Shown piece by piece: positions 36,850 to 47,361 of a stretch of DNA of 64,000 nucleotides. The notes beneath the pieces were generated by a model. The model made no database searches and had not been told where the DNA came from. It saw only the letters and a list, made by a program, of their open reading frames with translations. The translations under genes and the position numbers were made by a program. Location of the stretch: contig NZ_VCAO01000006.1 in the NCBI RefSeq assembly GCF_005884405.1, forward strand, positions 22,325-86,324, in the 5' to 3' direction. The stretch comes from Qipengyuania marisflavi. Its GTDB lineage: Bacteria > Pseudomonadota > Alphaproteobacteria > Sphingomonadales > Sphingomonadaceae. How positions within the stretch are numbered: the first letter of the stretch is position 1; every line of letters starts with the position of its first letter.

Positions 36850-37767
36850 CTAACCTTTCTTATGCTGCGCCCGGATGAAGTCCACCGCCTGCGCCAATGC
36901 CTTGCGGCCTTCTGGCACGGGGAACAACATCCAGACATGAAACATGGCGTCATATTCATGATAGACGCAATCCTTGCGCCCGGCTTCATCGAGCCTTACA
37001 GCCAGTCGCCGCGCATCGGGCAACAGAATGTCCGATGTCCCCGCGAACACGGCCATTGGCGGCAGTGCCTTAAGAGAGCCGAACAGCGGGCTGACCTGAG
37101 GATCGGTCAGCGGCAGATCGCCGGCATAAAGCGCCCCGCACGCGGTCAGGCCGGCGCAGGTCAGCATTTTGTCGCGCGGCTCGATTTCTGCTTGCCCCTC
37201 CCCCGACGCCGTCGCATCCAGCCACGGCGAGAACAGCACCAGACTGCCCGGCATCGCAGCGCCATCTGCTGCCAGTATTTGTGCCAGCGCCAGCGCCATG
37301 CCGCCGCCTGCACTGTCGCCCATCAAGGTGATATTCTGCGCGCCATAGCGCAGCGCCAGTTCGGCAAAAACTGAACGCATGGCAGGCAGGGTTGCGCTTG
37401 CGGTGCTTTCGGGGGCCAGCGGGTACAGCGGGACTGTTGCTGAGGCGCCCAAGGCTTCACACAAGCGCCCGATCGCAGACCAATGGATTACTGCGGCATC
37501 CATCACATAACCGCCGCCATGCAAATACAGCAGATGCGGCGCACCGGGTGTCGCCCCGTGCTTCGGCTCGATCGTGATCACCGGGAAACCGCGACTGGCG
37601 AATTCCTTGATCGCAAATTTCCTGTGCATTTTCGCGCCGGGCCGCGCAGGTGCAGTATTACGCATTTTGGCGATACGGCCCGGGATTTTGTCCGGCTCTG
37701 AGAAGAACCGTTTGATGCCCAGCCGGGGCAGGAGCAAATTGACTATTCGTGCGCGCAGGCTTGGCAT
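36850..37767 (-). CDS. Alpha/beta hydrolase, hormone-sensitive lipase family
   Basis: 305 residues. The oxyanion motif YLHGGGYVMD, the nucleophile elbow GDSAGGGMA and a C-terminal His region (YHEYDAMFHVW) indicate an esterase/lipase of the HSL family. The DTSDILLPD segment carries the acidic residue. Cytosolic esterase on short or medium acyl esters is the usual assignment; the substrate is unknown. Confidence 0.85.
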   Translation of the reverse strand: MPSLRARIVNLLLPRLGIKRFFSEPDKIPGRIAKMRNTAPARPGAKMHRKFAIKEFASRGFPVITIEPKHGATPGAPHLLYLHGGGYVMDAAVIHWSAIGRLCEALGASATVPLYPLAPESTASATLPAMRSVFAELALRYGAQNITLMGDSAGGGMALALAQILAADGAAMPGSLVLFSPWLDATASGEGQAEIEPRDKMLTCAGLTACGALYAGDLPLTDPQVSPLFGSLKALPPMAVFAGTSDILLPDARRLAVRLDEAGRKDCVYHEYDAMFHVWMLFPVPEGRKALAQAVDFIRAQHKKG

Positions 37768-37850
37768 GACGATCTCCCGCCTCAGACAAAAGCGTCTGAG
37801 ACCGCCCGCAAAGCTAGCGCGTTAGATCGTGCCGCGCCACCGGCGACGGG

Positions 37851-38759
37851 TCAGGCCCGGCGGCGGAACCCGAACAGGCGCGCCATAAAGCCCTTTTTGA
37901 CCGGCGGTTCGTCTTCCTGCCCTGTCTCGACCACCTTGCGGCGCAAATCGGCTCCGGTGAATTCCTTGACCTCTTCCACCGTGCGGATTTGAATGAAATC
38001 GGCAGCCAGGATTGGTGAGGCGGGTTTCACCTCTTCTTCGCGCTTGGGTTCCAGCGTGCGTGCGCCGATGCCGTGAACCATCACGATTTCGGGCCGCATA
38101 TCGACCATGCCGGAGATGACCGGAATACCACCCGGCAGACCGTGGATCGCGCATTCGGCCGCCACCGCCTGCTGATACAGCAGGGCACGCCACCAACAGC
38201 CCAGCACATATTCAACATAGCGCGCGGGGGCTTCGGTCGGATTTCCGTCCCGGAAAAAGTGACGCTGTTTGTGATGCAGCAATTTGGTGTTCAGCCGGTC
38301 AAGCCCTTCAAGATCGAGATAGACTTCGATGTCTTCGTCATATCCGGCCCATGCCGGTCCTTCCTCGGACCGGGTCTGGGTGATCAGCTCAGCCGCATCG
38401 GCGCGGGTGAAATCGAAGGGTTCATTGCAATACAGGCCCAGCATCATGAAGGGGTGGTGCAACTGACCCTTTTCAAAGGCACGGTCCGCCTCATTGGCGA
38501 TGGCCAGCGCGACGCCGCCAATGGGTTCGCCTTCATGGACCGTGATTGCCTCGACCAGCTCTTCCCAGCCGGTTAGCTCCACGGTTTCGGGGCGCAGGGC
38601 CAGACATTCACGCGCCAGTTCGCTGTCGAGCGCGATCAGCGCTTCCTCCAGCACATCGGACACGGCTCCAAGATCGCCCACGGCAAATTGCGCGGTCAGG
38701 TGATCTTCCCACTGACGTTCGCCTTCTTCCGCGGCGAAAAGGGTCTGCAAATCATGCAT
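37851..38759 (-). CDS. Conserved hypothetical protein, 302 aa
   Basis: 302 residues, acidic N-terminal half with ELARECLALRPETVELTGWEEL and a tail that is basic (FMARLFGFRRR). No domain is recognised with confidence. Cys-poor, no signal peptide or membrane segments, so cytosolic. The ATG at 38759 (MHDLQTLF) is preferred over one 63 bp upstream that adds an unusual N-terminus. Confidence 0.6.
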   Translation of the reverse strand: MHDLQTLFAAEEGERQWEDHLTAQFAVGDLGAVSDVLEEALIALDSELARECLALRPETVELTGWEELVEAITVHEGEPIGGVALAIANEADRAFEKGQLHHPFMMLGLYCNEPFDFTRADAAELITQTRSEEGPAWAGYDEDIEVYLDLEGLDRLNTKLLHHKQRHFFRDGNPTEAPARYVEYVLGCWWRALLYQQAVAAECAIHGLPGGIPVISGMVDMRPEIVMVHGIGARTLEPKREEEVKPASPILAADFIQIRTVEEVKEFTGADLRRKVVETGQEDEPPVKKGFMARLFGFRRRA

Positions 38760-39012
38760 TGGCAACTCAATTCCCTGCAACGCCGCGCTCTGGGCGGCAT
38801 GTGCCACCCCGCATAACGGCAATTCCTAACTCGCCCGTTAACTTAGCCCGTGAACCTTTGCGGCGGGCTTTAGAGCCGTGCTTAAGGCCGGATGAAGACC
38901 AGGCCTGAGGTCAGAGTGTTAGCGCGCAGCGGACGTCGCGCGGTGCGGGCCGGGAACGGCGGGCGGACCATGCGCGTTTGAATTACTGACACCAGACACG
39001 CGAGACAGCACG

Positions 39013-39540
39013 ATGAAGCTATCACCCAAACAGATTTGCGCCGTAGCAGTGGTTGCCGTGGCAGGCGCCATCAGCGGCGCAGCGATTGGCACCACTCCGG
39101 TGATAGAGCGCGAGACCTCCGCCACGATGCCGCAGGCAAACTTTGACGCGGCACGCGCCGCAAGTGCGATTGCCGCCAAGCCTGCCCCCAACCATTACCC
39201 CATCGTCACGCCGCAAGGCCGCTTCGAAGTGTCCGAACTGTCGAGCCGGGGTCTGTATCGCAACGCCCGTTATGAGGACAGTTTCTACAACGCACCGATG
39301 TATGACGAGGCGGTGGAACTGGCTGCCGAAACACGCGATTTTTATGTCGCTGAAGATGTCCATGTGGTGAAGCCAATAAGCCGCCAGCCAGCGGTTGCGG
39401 CAGTTGCGCCGACCATTGATGAAAGCACCCGCGCGCAGGAGCCGCTGTTCGCGCAAGCCACGCCGTTCCCGCAGCCTGAGATCGTACAGGGCCCCGCCAG
39501 AATGGTCGACGTCGCCGCCACACTAGCCGCGCGCAACTAA
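39013..39540 (+). CDS. Hypothetical secreted protein
   Basis: 175 residues: a hydrophobic N-terminal segment (MKLSPKQICAVAVVAVAGAISGAAIG) that looks like a signal peptide or anchor, then a low-complexity Ala/Pro-rich region. No family recognised. Single gene, 34 bp before a PhnA-like gene. Confidence 0.55.
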   Translation: MKLSPKQICAVAVVAVAGAISGAAIGTTPVIERETSATMPQANFDAARAASAIAAKPAPNHYPIVTPQGRFEVSELSSRGLYRNARYEDSFYNAPMYDEAVELAAETRDFYVAEDVHVVKPISRQPAVAAVAPTIDESTRAQEPLFAQATPFPQPEIVQGPARMVDVAATLAARN

Positions 39541-39586
39541 CTCCAAACCCTCGACAGCCTCGACGCAGCCCGGCATGGCGGCGGAC

Positions 39587-39895
39587 ATGGAAAACTCCGA
39601 CGAAGATTATGTTTACGATGACGCCAGCGGCGAATGGCTGCCCGCGTTCCAGCTCGCCGCCCTGCAGGCCGCCGAAAGCCAGATCGAAGTCCGGGACGCC
39701 GTTGGCAATGTGCTGGCCGATGGCGATCAGGTCACGCTGATCAAGGACCTCACCGTAAAGGGTGCGGGCCAGACACTGAAGCAGGGAACGCTGATCAAAT
39801 CGATCCGCCTCACCGGCGATGCGCAGGAAATCGACTGCAAATATCCCGGCATTAAAGGTCTGGTCCTGCGCGCGGAGTTCGTGAAAAAGCGGTGA
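39587..39895 (+). CDS. PhnA-domain protein lacking the zinc ribbon
   Basis: 102 residues. VRDAVGNVLADGDQVTLIKDLTVKGAGQTLKQGT and EIDCKYPGIKGLVLRAEFVKK is the C-terminal domain of YjdM/PhnA. The usual N-terminal zinc ribbon is absent, replaced by a short acidic start (DEDYVYDDASGEW). Role unknown; the name is historical and no phosphonate pathway is near. Start at 39575 or 39587. Overlaps yaiI by 4 bp. Confidence 0.75.
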   Translation: MENSDEDYVYDDASGEWLPAFQLAALQAAESQIEVRDAVGNVLADGDQVTLIKDLTVKGAGQTLKQGTLIKSIRLTGDAQEIDCKYPGIKGLVLRAEFVKKR

Positions 39896-40383
39896 GCGAC
39901 CAGCAGCCAGCCAGCGACCCGAATGACGGCCCCCGCATTCTGGTGGATGCCGATGCCTGTCCGGTAAAGGAGGAAACCTACCGCGTCGCAGCGCGCTATA
40001 AAGTGCCGGTCGTTATCGTCAGCAATTCCCCCTTACGTGTGCCGCAAAGTCCGCTGGTCAGCCGCGTCGTTGTCGATAACGGCTTCGATGCGGCGGATGA
40101 CTGGATTGCCGAGCGGGCTGGGCCTGACACAGTCGTAATCACCGCCGATATCCTGCTGGCCGAACGCTGCGTCAAATCCTGTGCGCAGGTGCTGGCGCAT
40201 AATGGCAAGCCCTTTACGGCCAATTCGATCGGCAGCGCGGTTGCGGTGCGCGCGATCATGGCGGATCTGCGGGTAGGTGCCGATGGCATTACCGGCGGGC
40301 CGCCACCCTTTTCCAAGGCCGATCGATCCGCCTATCTCCAGGCGCTCGACCGCGTGCTGGTCAAGCTCGCGAAGAGCCGCTGA
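39892..40383 (+). CDS. yaiI: YaiI/YqxD family protein (UPF0178)
   Basis: 163 residues. ILVDADACPVKEETYRVAARY and ADILLAERCVKSCAQVLA with NSIGSAV match UPF0178, a PIN-like nuclease-fold family of unknown role. GTG start overlaps the PhnA-like stop, so the two genes are coupled. It converges with a minus-strand gene whose stop overlaps its end by about 20 bp. Confidence 0.85.
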   Translation: MSDQQPASDPNDGPRILVDADACPVKEETYRVAARYKVPVVIVSNSPLRVPQSPLVSRVVVDNGFDAADDWIAERAGPDTVVITADILLAERCVKSCAQVLAHNGKPFTANSIGSAVAVRAIMADLRVGADGITGGPPPFSKADRSAYLQALDRVLVKLAKSR

Positions 40384-40663
40384 GCCGCTTGCGATTGGCG
40401 GCAACCGGCGCGCGGTAATGCGCCAGCGCCTTCGCCCCCAGCGCCTCTGGCGTCTGTGTCAGCCCGCCCTGCATCAGTGCAGGCAGCAAGGTCATGCTGG
40501 CGGTCAGCTTCTCGCTCACCATCCGCTCCGCCTCGCGCGCGGCCAGCGGGCCGCCCATCATCAGCCGCATCGACCGCAGCCAGATGACGACGGCAGCGTC
40601 ACTGGCCAACAGCCAGCTTTCGCTCGCCAGTTCGGGCCAGGTCTTGGAGGATGTGCGCGCCAT
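40361..40663 (-). CDS. Conserved hypothetical protein, 100 aa
   Basis: 100 residues: MARTSSKTWPELASESWLLASDAAVVIWLRSMRLMMGG followed by a segment with KLTASMTLLPALMQGG. It resembles small phasin-like helical proteins in overall pattern but is not assigned. Convergent overlap with yaiI of 23 bp. ATG at 40663 chosen; a longer frame to 40696 is possible. Confidence 0.5.
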   Translation of the reverse strand: MARTSSKTWPELASESWLLASDAAVVIWLRSMRLMMGGPLAAREAERMVSEKLTASMTLLPALMQGGLTQTPEALGAKALAHYRAPVAANRKRLSGSSRA

Positions 40664-40808
40664 TGAGAATTCCCTGATCGCAGCAAAATGCTGCACTGCA
40701 ACAACGTCACTAGCACGCTTTGTGTCCAGCCCAACCCGAATTCCTGCGGCTTAGCGCGCAAACTGGCGTATGGTGCTGGCGGGGCATACCGCCCCGATTG
40801 GAAAGATC

Positions 40809-40943
40809 ATGGCCAAAGGCCAGAAGAAATCGAGCCGCGAAGCCCGCAAACCCAAGGCTGACAAAGGCCCCAAGCAGAATGCCTCCAACCCCAGCGTCAA
40901 GCCTGGCGGGATCAAGGGCCTGGAGAATATGACCAACGGCTAG
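40809..40943 (+). CDS. Small basic conserved protein, 44 aa
   Basis: MAKGQKKSSREARKPKADKG...GGIKGLENMTNG, 44 residues and very Lys-rich. Similar MAKGQ-starting basic micro-proteins are widespread in alphaproteobacteria, and nucleic-acid binding is likely. Its stop overlaps the stop of the convergent 75-residue gene. Confidence 0.65.
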   Translation: MAKGQKKSSREARKPKADKGPKQNASNPSVKPGGIKGLENMTNG

Positions 40944-41167
40944 CCTTTGGGTGCCTTGCCTTTGGAGCTCCCGCCGCTGGCCTTAGGCTTGGCGGCTTTG
41001 GGCTTGGCCTTCCCCGCACCGGCCCGCGCTGCATGCGCAGCAATCGCGTCGTCGATCTGGATGATGCGCTGGCGTTCGGGCGTGTCCTTGGCCAGACCTT
41101 TGAGTCGGCACGTCGCCCACAGGGCCTTGCGTTCCGATTGGAGCGACTTGAGATAGAGATCGGCCAT
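40940..41167 (-). CDS. Small Lys/Ala-rich hypothetical protein
   Basis: 75 residues: MADLYLKSLQSERKALWATCRLKGLAKDTPERQR then a Lys/Ala/Pro-rich tail (KPKAAKPKASGG...). Charged, no membrane segment, histone-like tail composition. Lies 79 bp downstream of dodecin on the same strand. Unknown function. Confidence 0.55.
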   Translation of the reverse strand: MADLYLKSLQSERKALWATCRLKGLAKDTPERQRIIQIDDAIAAHAARAGAGKAKPKAAKPKASGGSSKGKAPKG

Positions 41168-41246
41168 GCGGGTTTTCCGTAAGTTTGCGGTAATGGACAG
41201 GCGGGACCGATAGGCCCCGCCTGCAATCCGTCAATCCCGCTGCAGG

Positions 41247-41450
41247 TTAATCATTGACCACGAAAGTGATCTTCAGAGTGCAGCGCCATTCGGTGATTTC
41301 GCCATTATCAACGGTCGCCTTGGTATCCTTGACCCACACGCCCTGGATGCCCTTGATCGTCTTGGACGCGCGCTTCACGCCTTCGCGCACGGCATCTTCG
41401 ACGCTGGTGGGCGAGGAGGCGATGATTTCGGTGACTTTTGCAACTGACAT
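41247..41450 (-). CDS. Dodecin
   Basis: 67 residues. The dodecin family forms a hollow dodecamer that stores flavin (FMN or riboflavin) or CoA. The sequence VAKVTEIIASSPTSVEDAVREGVKRASKTIKGIQGVWVKDTKATVDNG has the conserved Trp (in GVWV) that stacks on flavin. Preceded by AGGAGC about 9 nt before the ATG. Divergent from the PNPOx-like gene. Confidence 0.93.
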   Translation of the reverse strand: MSVAKVTEIIASSPTSVEDAVREGVKRASKTIKGIQGVWVKDTKATVDNGEITEWRCTLKITFVVND

Positions 41451-41611
41451 AAACTGTGCTCCTGTAAGGATGTCCGCGCGGTTGCGGGACTATGCCTTAT
41501 CAAGCGGTGGCGGCGGCGGTTGTTCCGCTTTTCCCGCCGCCCCGCGTGGCGATCAGGAACACGCAGGGCTTCCAAACGCTTGTTCGGCAGACAAAACAAC
41601 CGGAGCGCACC

Positions 41612-42061
41612 ATGGCCGACAAATCCCCCCAGCAGCATCTCGCCCACATTGCCAAGGCGATGAAGGATATCGATTTCGTGATGCTCAATACGCATACCAA
41701 AGATGGCCAGATCGGCGCGCGGCCGATGAGCAACAACCGCCAGGTCGATTATGATGGCGACAGCTATTACTTCACCTGGGAAGACAGCCTGATGGTCACC
41801 GATATCAAGGGCGATCCCAAGGTTGGCCTGTCCCTGCAAGGTGCCCCATCGCCGAAGGGCGCACCGGGCATCTTCATCAGCGTCGAAGGCAAGGCCGAGA
41901 TCGTCCGCGACAAGGCGGCCTTCGCCGAGCATTGGGTGGACGAGCTGGACCGCTGGTTCAAGGACGGTACCGGCACCGAAGGGCTCGTCATGCTGCACGT
42001 TCATGCCACCCGCGCCGCCTATTGGGATGGTGAGAACGATGGCGATTTCGACATCGACTAG
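41612..42061 (+). CDS. Pyridoxamine 5'-phosphate oxidase-fold protein, general-stress type
   Basis: 149 residues of the split-barrel flavin fold: FVMLNTHTKDGQIGARPMSNN, DSYYFTWEDSLMVTDI, GPKGAPGIFISVEGKAEIV. This fits the short general-stress/PNPOx-like branch, which binds flavin but does not make PLP. The ATG at 41612 is used; upstream codons in frame give no RBS. It may be an oxidoreductase or a flavin carrier; the dodecin neighbour suggests flavin handling. Confidence 0.75.
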   Translation: MADKSPQQHLAHIAKAMKDIDFVMLNTHTKDGQIGARPMSNNRQVDYDGDSYYFTWEDSLMVTDIKGDPKVGLSLQGAPSPKGAPGIFISVEGKAEIVRDKAAFAEHWVDELDRWFKDGTGTEGLVMLHVHATRAAYWDGENDGDFDID

Positions 42062-42125
42062 CGCTTTTCAGGGCGCAGCCAATCACGAAGCTGGCTATTT
42101 GGGCCGGTTGACAAAGGTGGGTGAC

Positions 42126-42148
42126 AAAGGTGACAGGGCGTCACCTTT
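42126..42148 (-). terminator. Hairpin at the end of the minus-strand HTH gene
   Basis: AAAGGTGAC and GTCACCTTT form a perfect 9-bp inverted repeat with a short loop. It overlaps the stop codon of the HTH gene and is followed on the minus strand by only a short GTC tract, so termination efficiency is uncertain. Confidence 0.5.
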
Positions 42149-42779
42149 CCAAGTCCGCGTCAAGCTCCTGCAAATGCAGGAAAAGTTCGTCATTTGACAT
42201 GGCGGACGGACAGGGGAATGAGGGCTCGTAATCGGGATCGGCGCTGGAATTGGCGCGGATCAGCGCGAGTTCGGATCGGTCCGCAGGTGTGCGTGCCCCG
42301 GTTTTGACTGCATCCCCGCGCTCGACCGCGCCAAGCAGTGCTTCGAAATCGCGCGCATGCCGCTCCGCCGTCGGGCCGAGCTTGCCCATCAGCGGAATGC
42401 CGCCCAGCGACATCTTGTGCAGCAGCGCAACCGTCAGCCGCTCGTCGAACTTGCGATAGCTGCCGACCTGCTCGCCCTGGAAGAACACTGGTATCTCCAC
42501 CCCGTTGAGCGCCCGCTCGAGCGCGGTATGCGCGAGCAGATCGTAGGAATGATGAAACGCCACCTCCCACGCCAGATCAAACGCCTTGCCCTTCAGCCGG
42601 GAGCGCAGCCGATAGGCTGACTGGCGCGACATGCCGACCGACTTTGCCGCCGCGGTGACCGAGTGCGTGGCGGACAATTGGCGCAGGAACCCCGCCTGCT
42701 TGTCCGGCGACCAGCCATCGTGGCGGGTAGCATCGGAGGAGGGAGTGGCGGGCGAAAGGGATGTGTCATGCGTGCTCAT
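42141..42779 (-). CDS. Helix-turn-helix domain protein, unknown
   Basis: 212 residues. HSVTAAAKSVGMSRQSAYRLRSRLKG near 40-65 is a helix-turn-helix, resembling the small conserved HTH proteins often found in sphingomonads. The rest is helical and charged with no recognised domain. Single gene; its stop codon sits inside the hairpin at 42126-42148. Confidence 0.6.
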   Translation of the reverse strand: MSTHDTSLSPATPSSDATRHDGWSPDKQAGFLRQLSATHSVTAAAKSVGMSRQSAYRLRSRLKGKAFDLAWEVAFHHSYDLLAHTALERALNGVEIPVFFQGEQVGSYRKFDERLTVALLHKMSLGGIPLMGKLGPTAERHARDFEALLGAVERGDAVKTGARTPADRSELALIRANSSADPDYEPSFPCPSAMSNDELFLHLQELDADLER

Positions 42780-42948
42780 CGCGGAGCATAAGGCAGAATT
42801 TTGGCGTGTAGGAAAGTTTCAAGCGCACCGGCTACAGACCGGGTAAGAACGGGCGGCGACCAGCCGGCTGCAAGGCCGCCCGGTGCTAGAGGGCGCAGAC
42901 AAACAACTCTTCACCAAATACAGACCGTTGCCTTTTTACAATCGGGCT

Positions 42949-43580
42949 ATGGAAACCGTCGATCTGTTCTTGGCCCGCCCCATTGCACTGTTCATTGTGT
43001 TGGCGATTGGCGCAACCATCGGAATCGTGTTTGAGCGTATAGTGTCAGCGGCTGACCGCGAACAACGCAAAGCCTATTGGCGCGGGCGCAATGCCGCCAG
43101 TGGCCGTTCTGGACCGCAATCAAACGAGCGCGCCAGGAACAGCCAGGCGACTGCAGCGGACTTCGCCGCCGAGCAATTAAAGGTCGTTTGCAAGGCCAGT
43201 TTTCATCGCGCGCGCTGCTCAACAAATCGGAAGCAATCCTGTTCAGCGCCCTCGACAAGGCAGTAATCGCGCGCAATCCTGATTGGCAGGTCATGGCGCA
43301 AGTCAGCCTGGGCGAATTCCTCGCCAGCCCCGACAAGGACGCCTATTTCGCAGTCAATTCAAAGCGCGTCGACTTCGCGCTGATGGACGAGCATTGCCGC
43401 GTGGTTCACGCTATCGAATATCAGGGCACCGGCCACCACCAAGGAAGCGCCGCCGCGCGCGACGCGGTGAAGAAGGAAGCGCTGCGCAAAGCGGGCATCG
43501 GCTATCACGAGGTGGTCGCCGGCCACACCACGCCGAGCGAACTCAGGGCGCTGGTGGAGAAGCTGGTTCCGGCGGGTTAA
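42949..43580 (+). pseudogene. DUF2726 protein, frameshifted
   Basis: The N-terminal half (METVDLFLARPIALFIVLAIGAT, a membrane helix) reads in one frame to about 43200. The C-terminal DUF2726 core (ALLNKSEAILFSALDKA, SLGEFLASP, NSKRVDFALMDEHC, AIEYQGTGHHQG) reads in another. The join sits at GTTTTC: T43200-T43203 is four Ts, and five would restore AASFSSRALLN. So one T was lost in a homopolymer, or sequencing dropped it. Without it both frames give one DUF2726 protein. Confidence 0.75.
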
Positions 43581-43704
43581 TCGCAGTGCTTCTGCGCTTC
43601 CTCGGCCTCTTCGGCTAAGGTCTCGCGCTTGATATTCTCGCTCGCCAGGTCGCTGTCCGAGCTCTGCTTTCGCCGCAAAGACGCGCACTTCCTGCTTGAG
43701 CCTT
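43577..43704 (-). pseudogene. Remnant of a thiC 3' end
   Basis: On the minus strand this reads KQEVRVFAAKAE, then after a shift [27 protein letters not shown] and a stop at 43577-43579. This parallels the true thiC C-terminus [36 protein letters not shown]. Nucleotides 43590-43702 and 44253-44364 match in long runs (CTCGCGCTTGAT, TCTCGCTCGCCAGG). The copy ends against the stop of the 152-residue gene and points to a past duplication. Confidence 0.8.
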
Positions 43705-43708
43705 TTCG

Positions 43709-44167
43709 CTAGAGATATTTCAACCGCGCGCCCTTCTCGTATTCGTCGAGGTAGTAGACTTCCTCCAGCAGCCAGCGCGCGCGCTCGCGGATGAAGTCGA
43801 ATTCGAAGGCAACGTCAAAGCCGGTTTCGTCGCGCGCGGTCACGGGTACAGTGCATTTCCCGTCATCTCCGCTCGCGCTGCCCACGGTGCAGTTGGCGGA
43901 AGAAAAGGTGGGGGCTGAACCGTAGGCGGGAAGCTGGGGCTTTTTGGCCGGGCCGCAGTAATGGGCAATCAGCTTGAGATATGATCGCTCAGACTGCACA
44001 TCGCGTGGATCGACCTGATGGGCCGACCACGCGTAAGTGTTCCAGCGCTCATAGTCGGCAATGAATAGCCTCGCGATGTCGGCGGGATCGGGAGGCAGAG
44101 CGTTCGCATATTCAGGTTCACCGACCGCGTCCGATCTCCCGCCGAACAGGCGCCCGATCCAGCTCAC
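43709..44167 (-). CDS. Hypothetical protein inserted after thiC
   Basis: 152 residues, GTG start: MSWIGRLFGG...ADIARLFIADYERWNTYAWSAHQ...EFDFIRERARWLLEEVYYLDEY. Two Cys residues (ANCTVGSASGDDGKC) could form a disulfide. No family is recognised. It lies between the live thiC (4-bp gap) and the thiC 3' remnant, so it seems to have arrived with a new thiC end by recombination. Its base composition is not obviously foreign. Confidence 0.55.
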   Translation of the reverse strand: MSWIGRLFGGRSDAVGEPEYANALPPDPADIARLFIADYERWNTYAWSAHQVDPRDVQSERSYLKLIAHYCGPAKKPQLPAYGSAPTFSSANCTVGSASGDDGKCTVPVTARDETGFDVAFEFDFIRERARWLLEEVYYLDEYEKGARLKYL

Positions 44168-44170
44168 CGC

Positions 44171-46206
<2,036 letters not shown>

Positions 46207-46788
46207 TGGTGCTTCTTAGGCGAAGAAGAGGTCGCCGCCAAGCGGTTCGGGCAGTAGGGTAAGTTCGGAAGCGATGCATGTTTCGGTAGCCGCCTATAGA
46301 TAAGACGTTCGGGGGTGATTCGCACTGCCCCGCAATCAGATGACTAGCGTTGCATAAGGGCCAATCGCCAAAAATCTCGTTTGGCCGACGCTAAGCGACG
46401 AAGAGCACATTCGCTTCACCTGCGCGCGATTTGTGCAAGAGACCGCGCTGAGACCAAATGTCGTTTTTATACAATTGCCTAGGTTCCGAAAATCTGAGGC
46501 GAAGCGCTTTTATCCTGTGTTTTCAGTAATTGTGGCTGATCGAGCTACATTATGTCGTCCTCCAAACCGCCCCAGATACCACATCGTCATACGCGCAAGG
46601 AGACCAAGAAATCGATGTGGCAATGCGGCAACATTCGGGATGAGCTGTGGTTTTCAAACGATGAATCAAACGCCAGAAACCCCGCAACTACGGCAGTTTG
46701 CGATGATCGGCGTTGACTCTGCCCCGCTGGCGCGGCATATGGCCAATCGAGTTCGCATAGATACGAATTGAATTTGGAGGATAATATA
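46207..46788. other. Intergenic region, no gene recognised
   Basis: About 580 bp between the thiC leader and the small exported protein. It holds one 112-codon plus-strand frame (46433-46771) without an RBS or family features. Probably carries the promoters of both flanks. Confidence 0.5.
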
Positions 46789-47037
46789 ATGCGGAATGTT
46801 CTTAGCGCCGCTGCTGCGCTTGGTCTTATGGTTGCCCCGGTTGCTGCTCAGGCAGGTACCCGTGCAAATGACGTGGTTCCTGCTGCTGCCAAGGTGCAGC
46901 GTGCAGTTCAGACCGTTGATAGTGAGAGTGAACTGGCTGGTGGCTCGGCCATTCTCATCGCAATTCTGGCTCTTGCTGCGGTTATCGCTGGCGTCATCAT
47001 CATTGCTGACGACGACGATAACGATTCGAACGGCTAA
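46789..47037 (+). CDS. Small exported protein with Asp-rich tail, EPS-locus leader
   Basis: 82 residues: a signal peptide (MRNVLSAAAALGLMVAPVAAQAG), a linker, a membrane helix SAILIAILALAAVIAGVIIIA and a tail DDDDNDSNG. Excellent GGAGG 8 nt upstream and a strong terminator downstream, so it is a separate, probably strongly expressed unit. Similar acidic-tailed small proteins occur at sphingomonad exopolysaccharide loci. Function unknown. Confidence 0.75.
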   Translation: MRNVLSAAAALGLMVAPVAAQAGTRANDVVPAAAKVQRAVQTVDSESELAGGSAILIAILALAAVIAGVIIIADDDDNDSNG

Positions 47038-47100
47038 ATCGCTTTGATGCTCTGATGTCTGCTTACGCAGATAGCATTGCGTTAGTGATCACTGTTTAAC

Positions 47101-47135
47101 AAATGCCCCCGTCGACACTGTCGGCGGGGGCATTT
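47101..47135 (+). terminator. Terminator after the small exported protein
   Basis: AAATGCCCCCG and CGGGGGCATTT form a perfect 11-bp stem extended by CGAC/GTCG, followed by a short T-containing run. Confidence 0.85.
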
Positions 47136-47361
47136 GTATGTTTAAGCGCGAAACTTACCGGGCGGCGAAGTCTCGCTGGCGGTGGCGATCGTTAGGTAAA
47201 GTGGCTTCGATTGGTGCGTATGGCGCCCAATTCGTGGTGTGCAGTCTGCGCATCGGTGTATACTGCCAATATGCCCGCAGTTTTGTGACATCTGCGTATT
47301 GTTCTATCGCCCATTGGATGCACCCGCCGGTAGCTCCGAATTTCTAAAGGTTGCACCAGCC

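Noticed and set aside
46433..46771. 112-codon plus-strand frame in the thiC-EPS gap
   Set aside because: No RBS, no signal peptide or family features, low-complexity codon pattern; treated as a chance frame.
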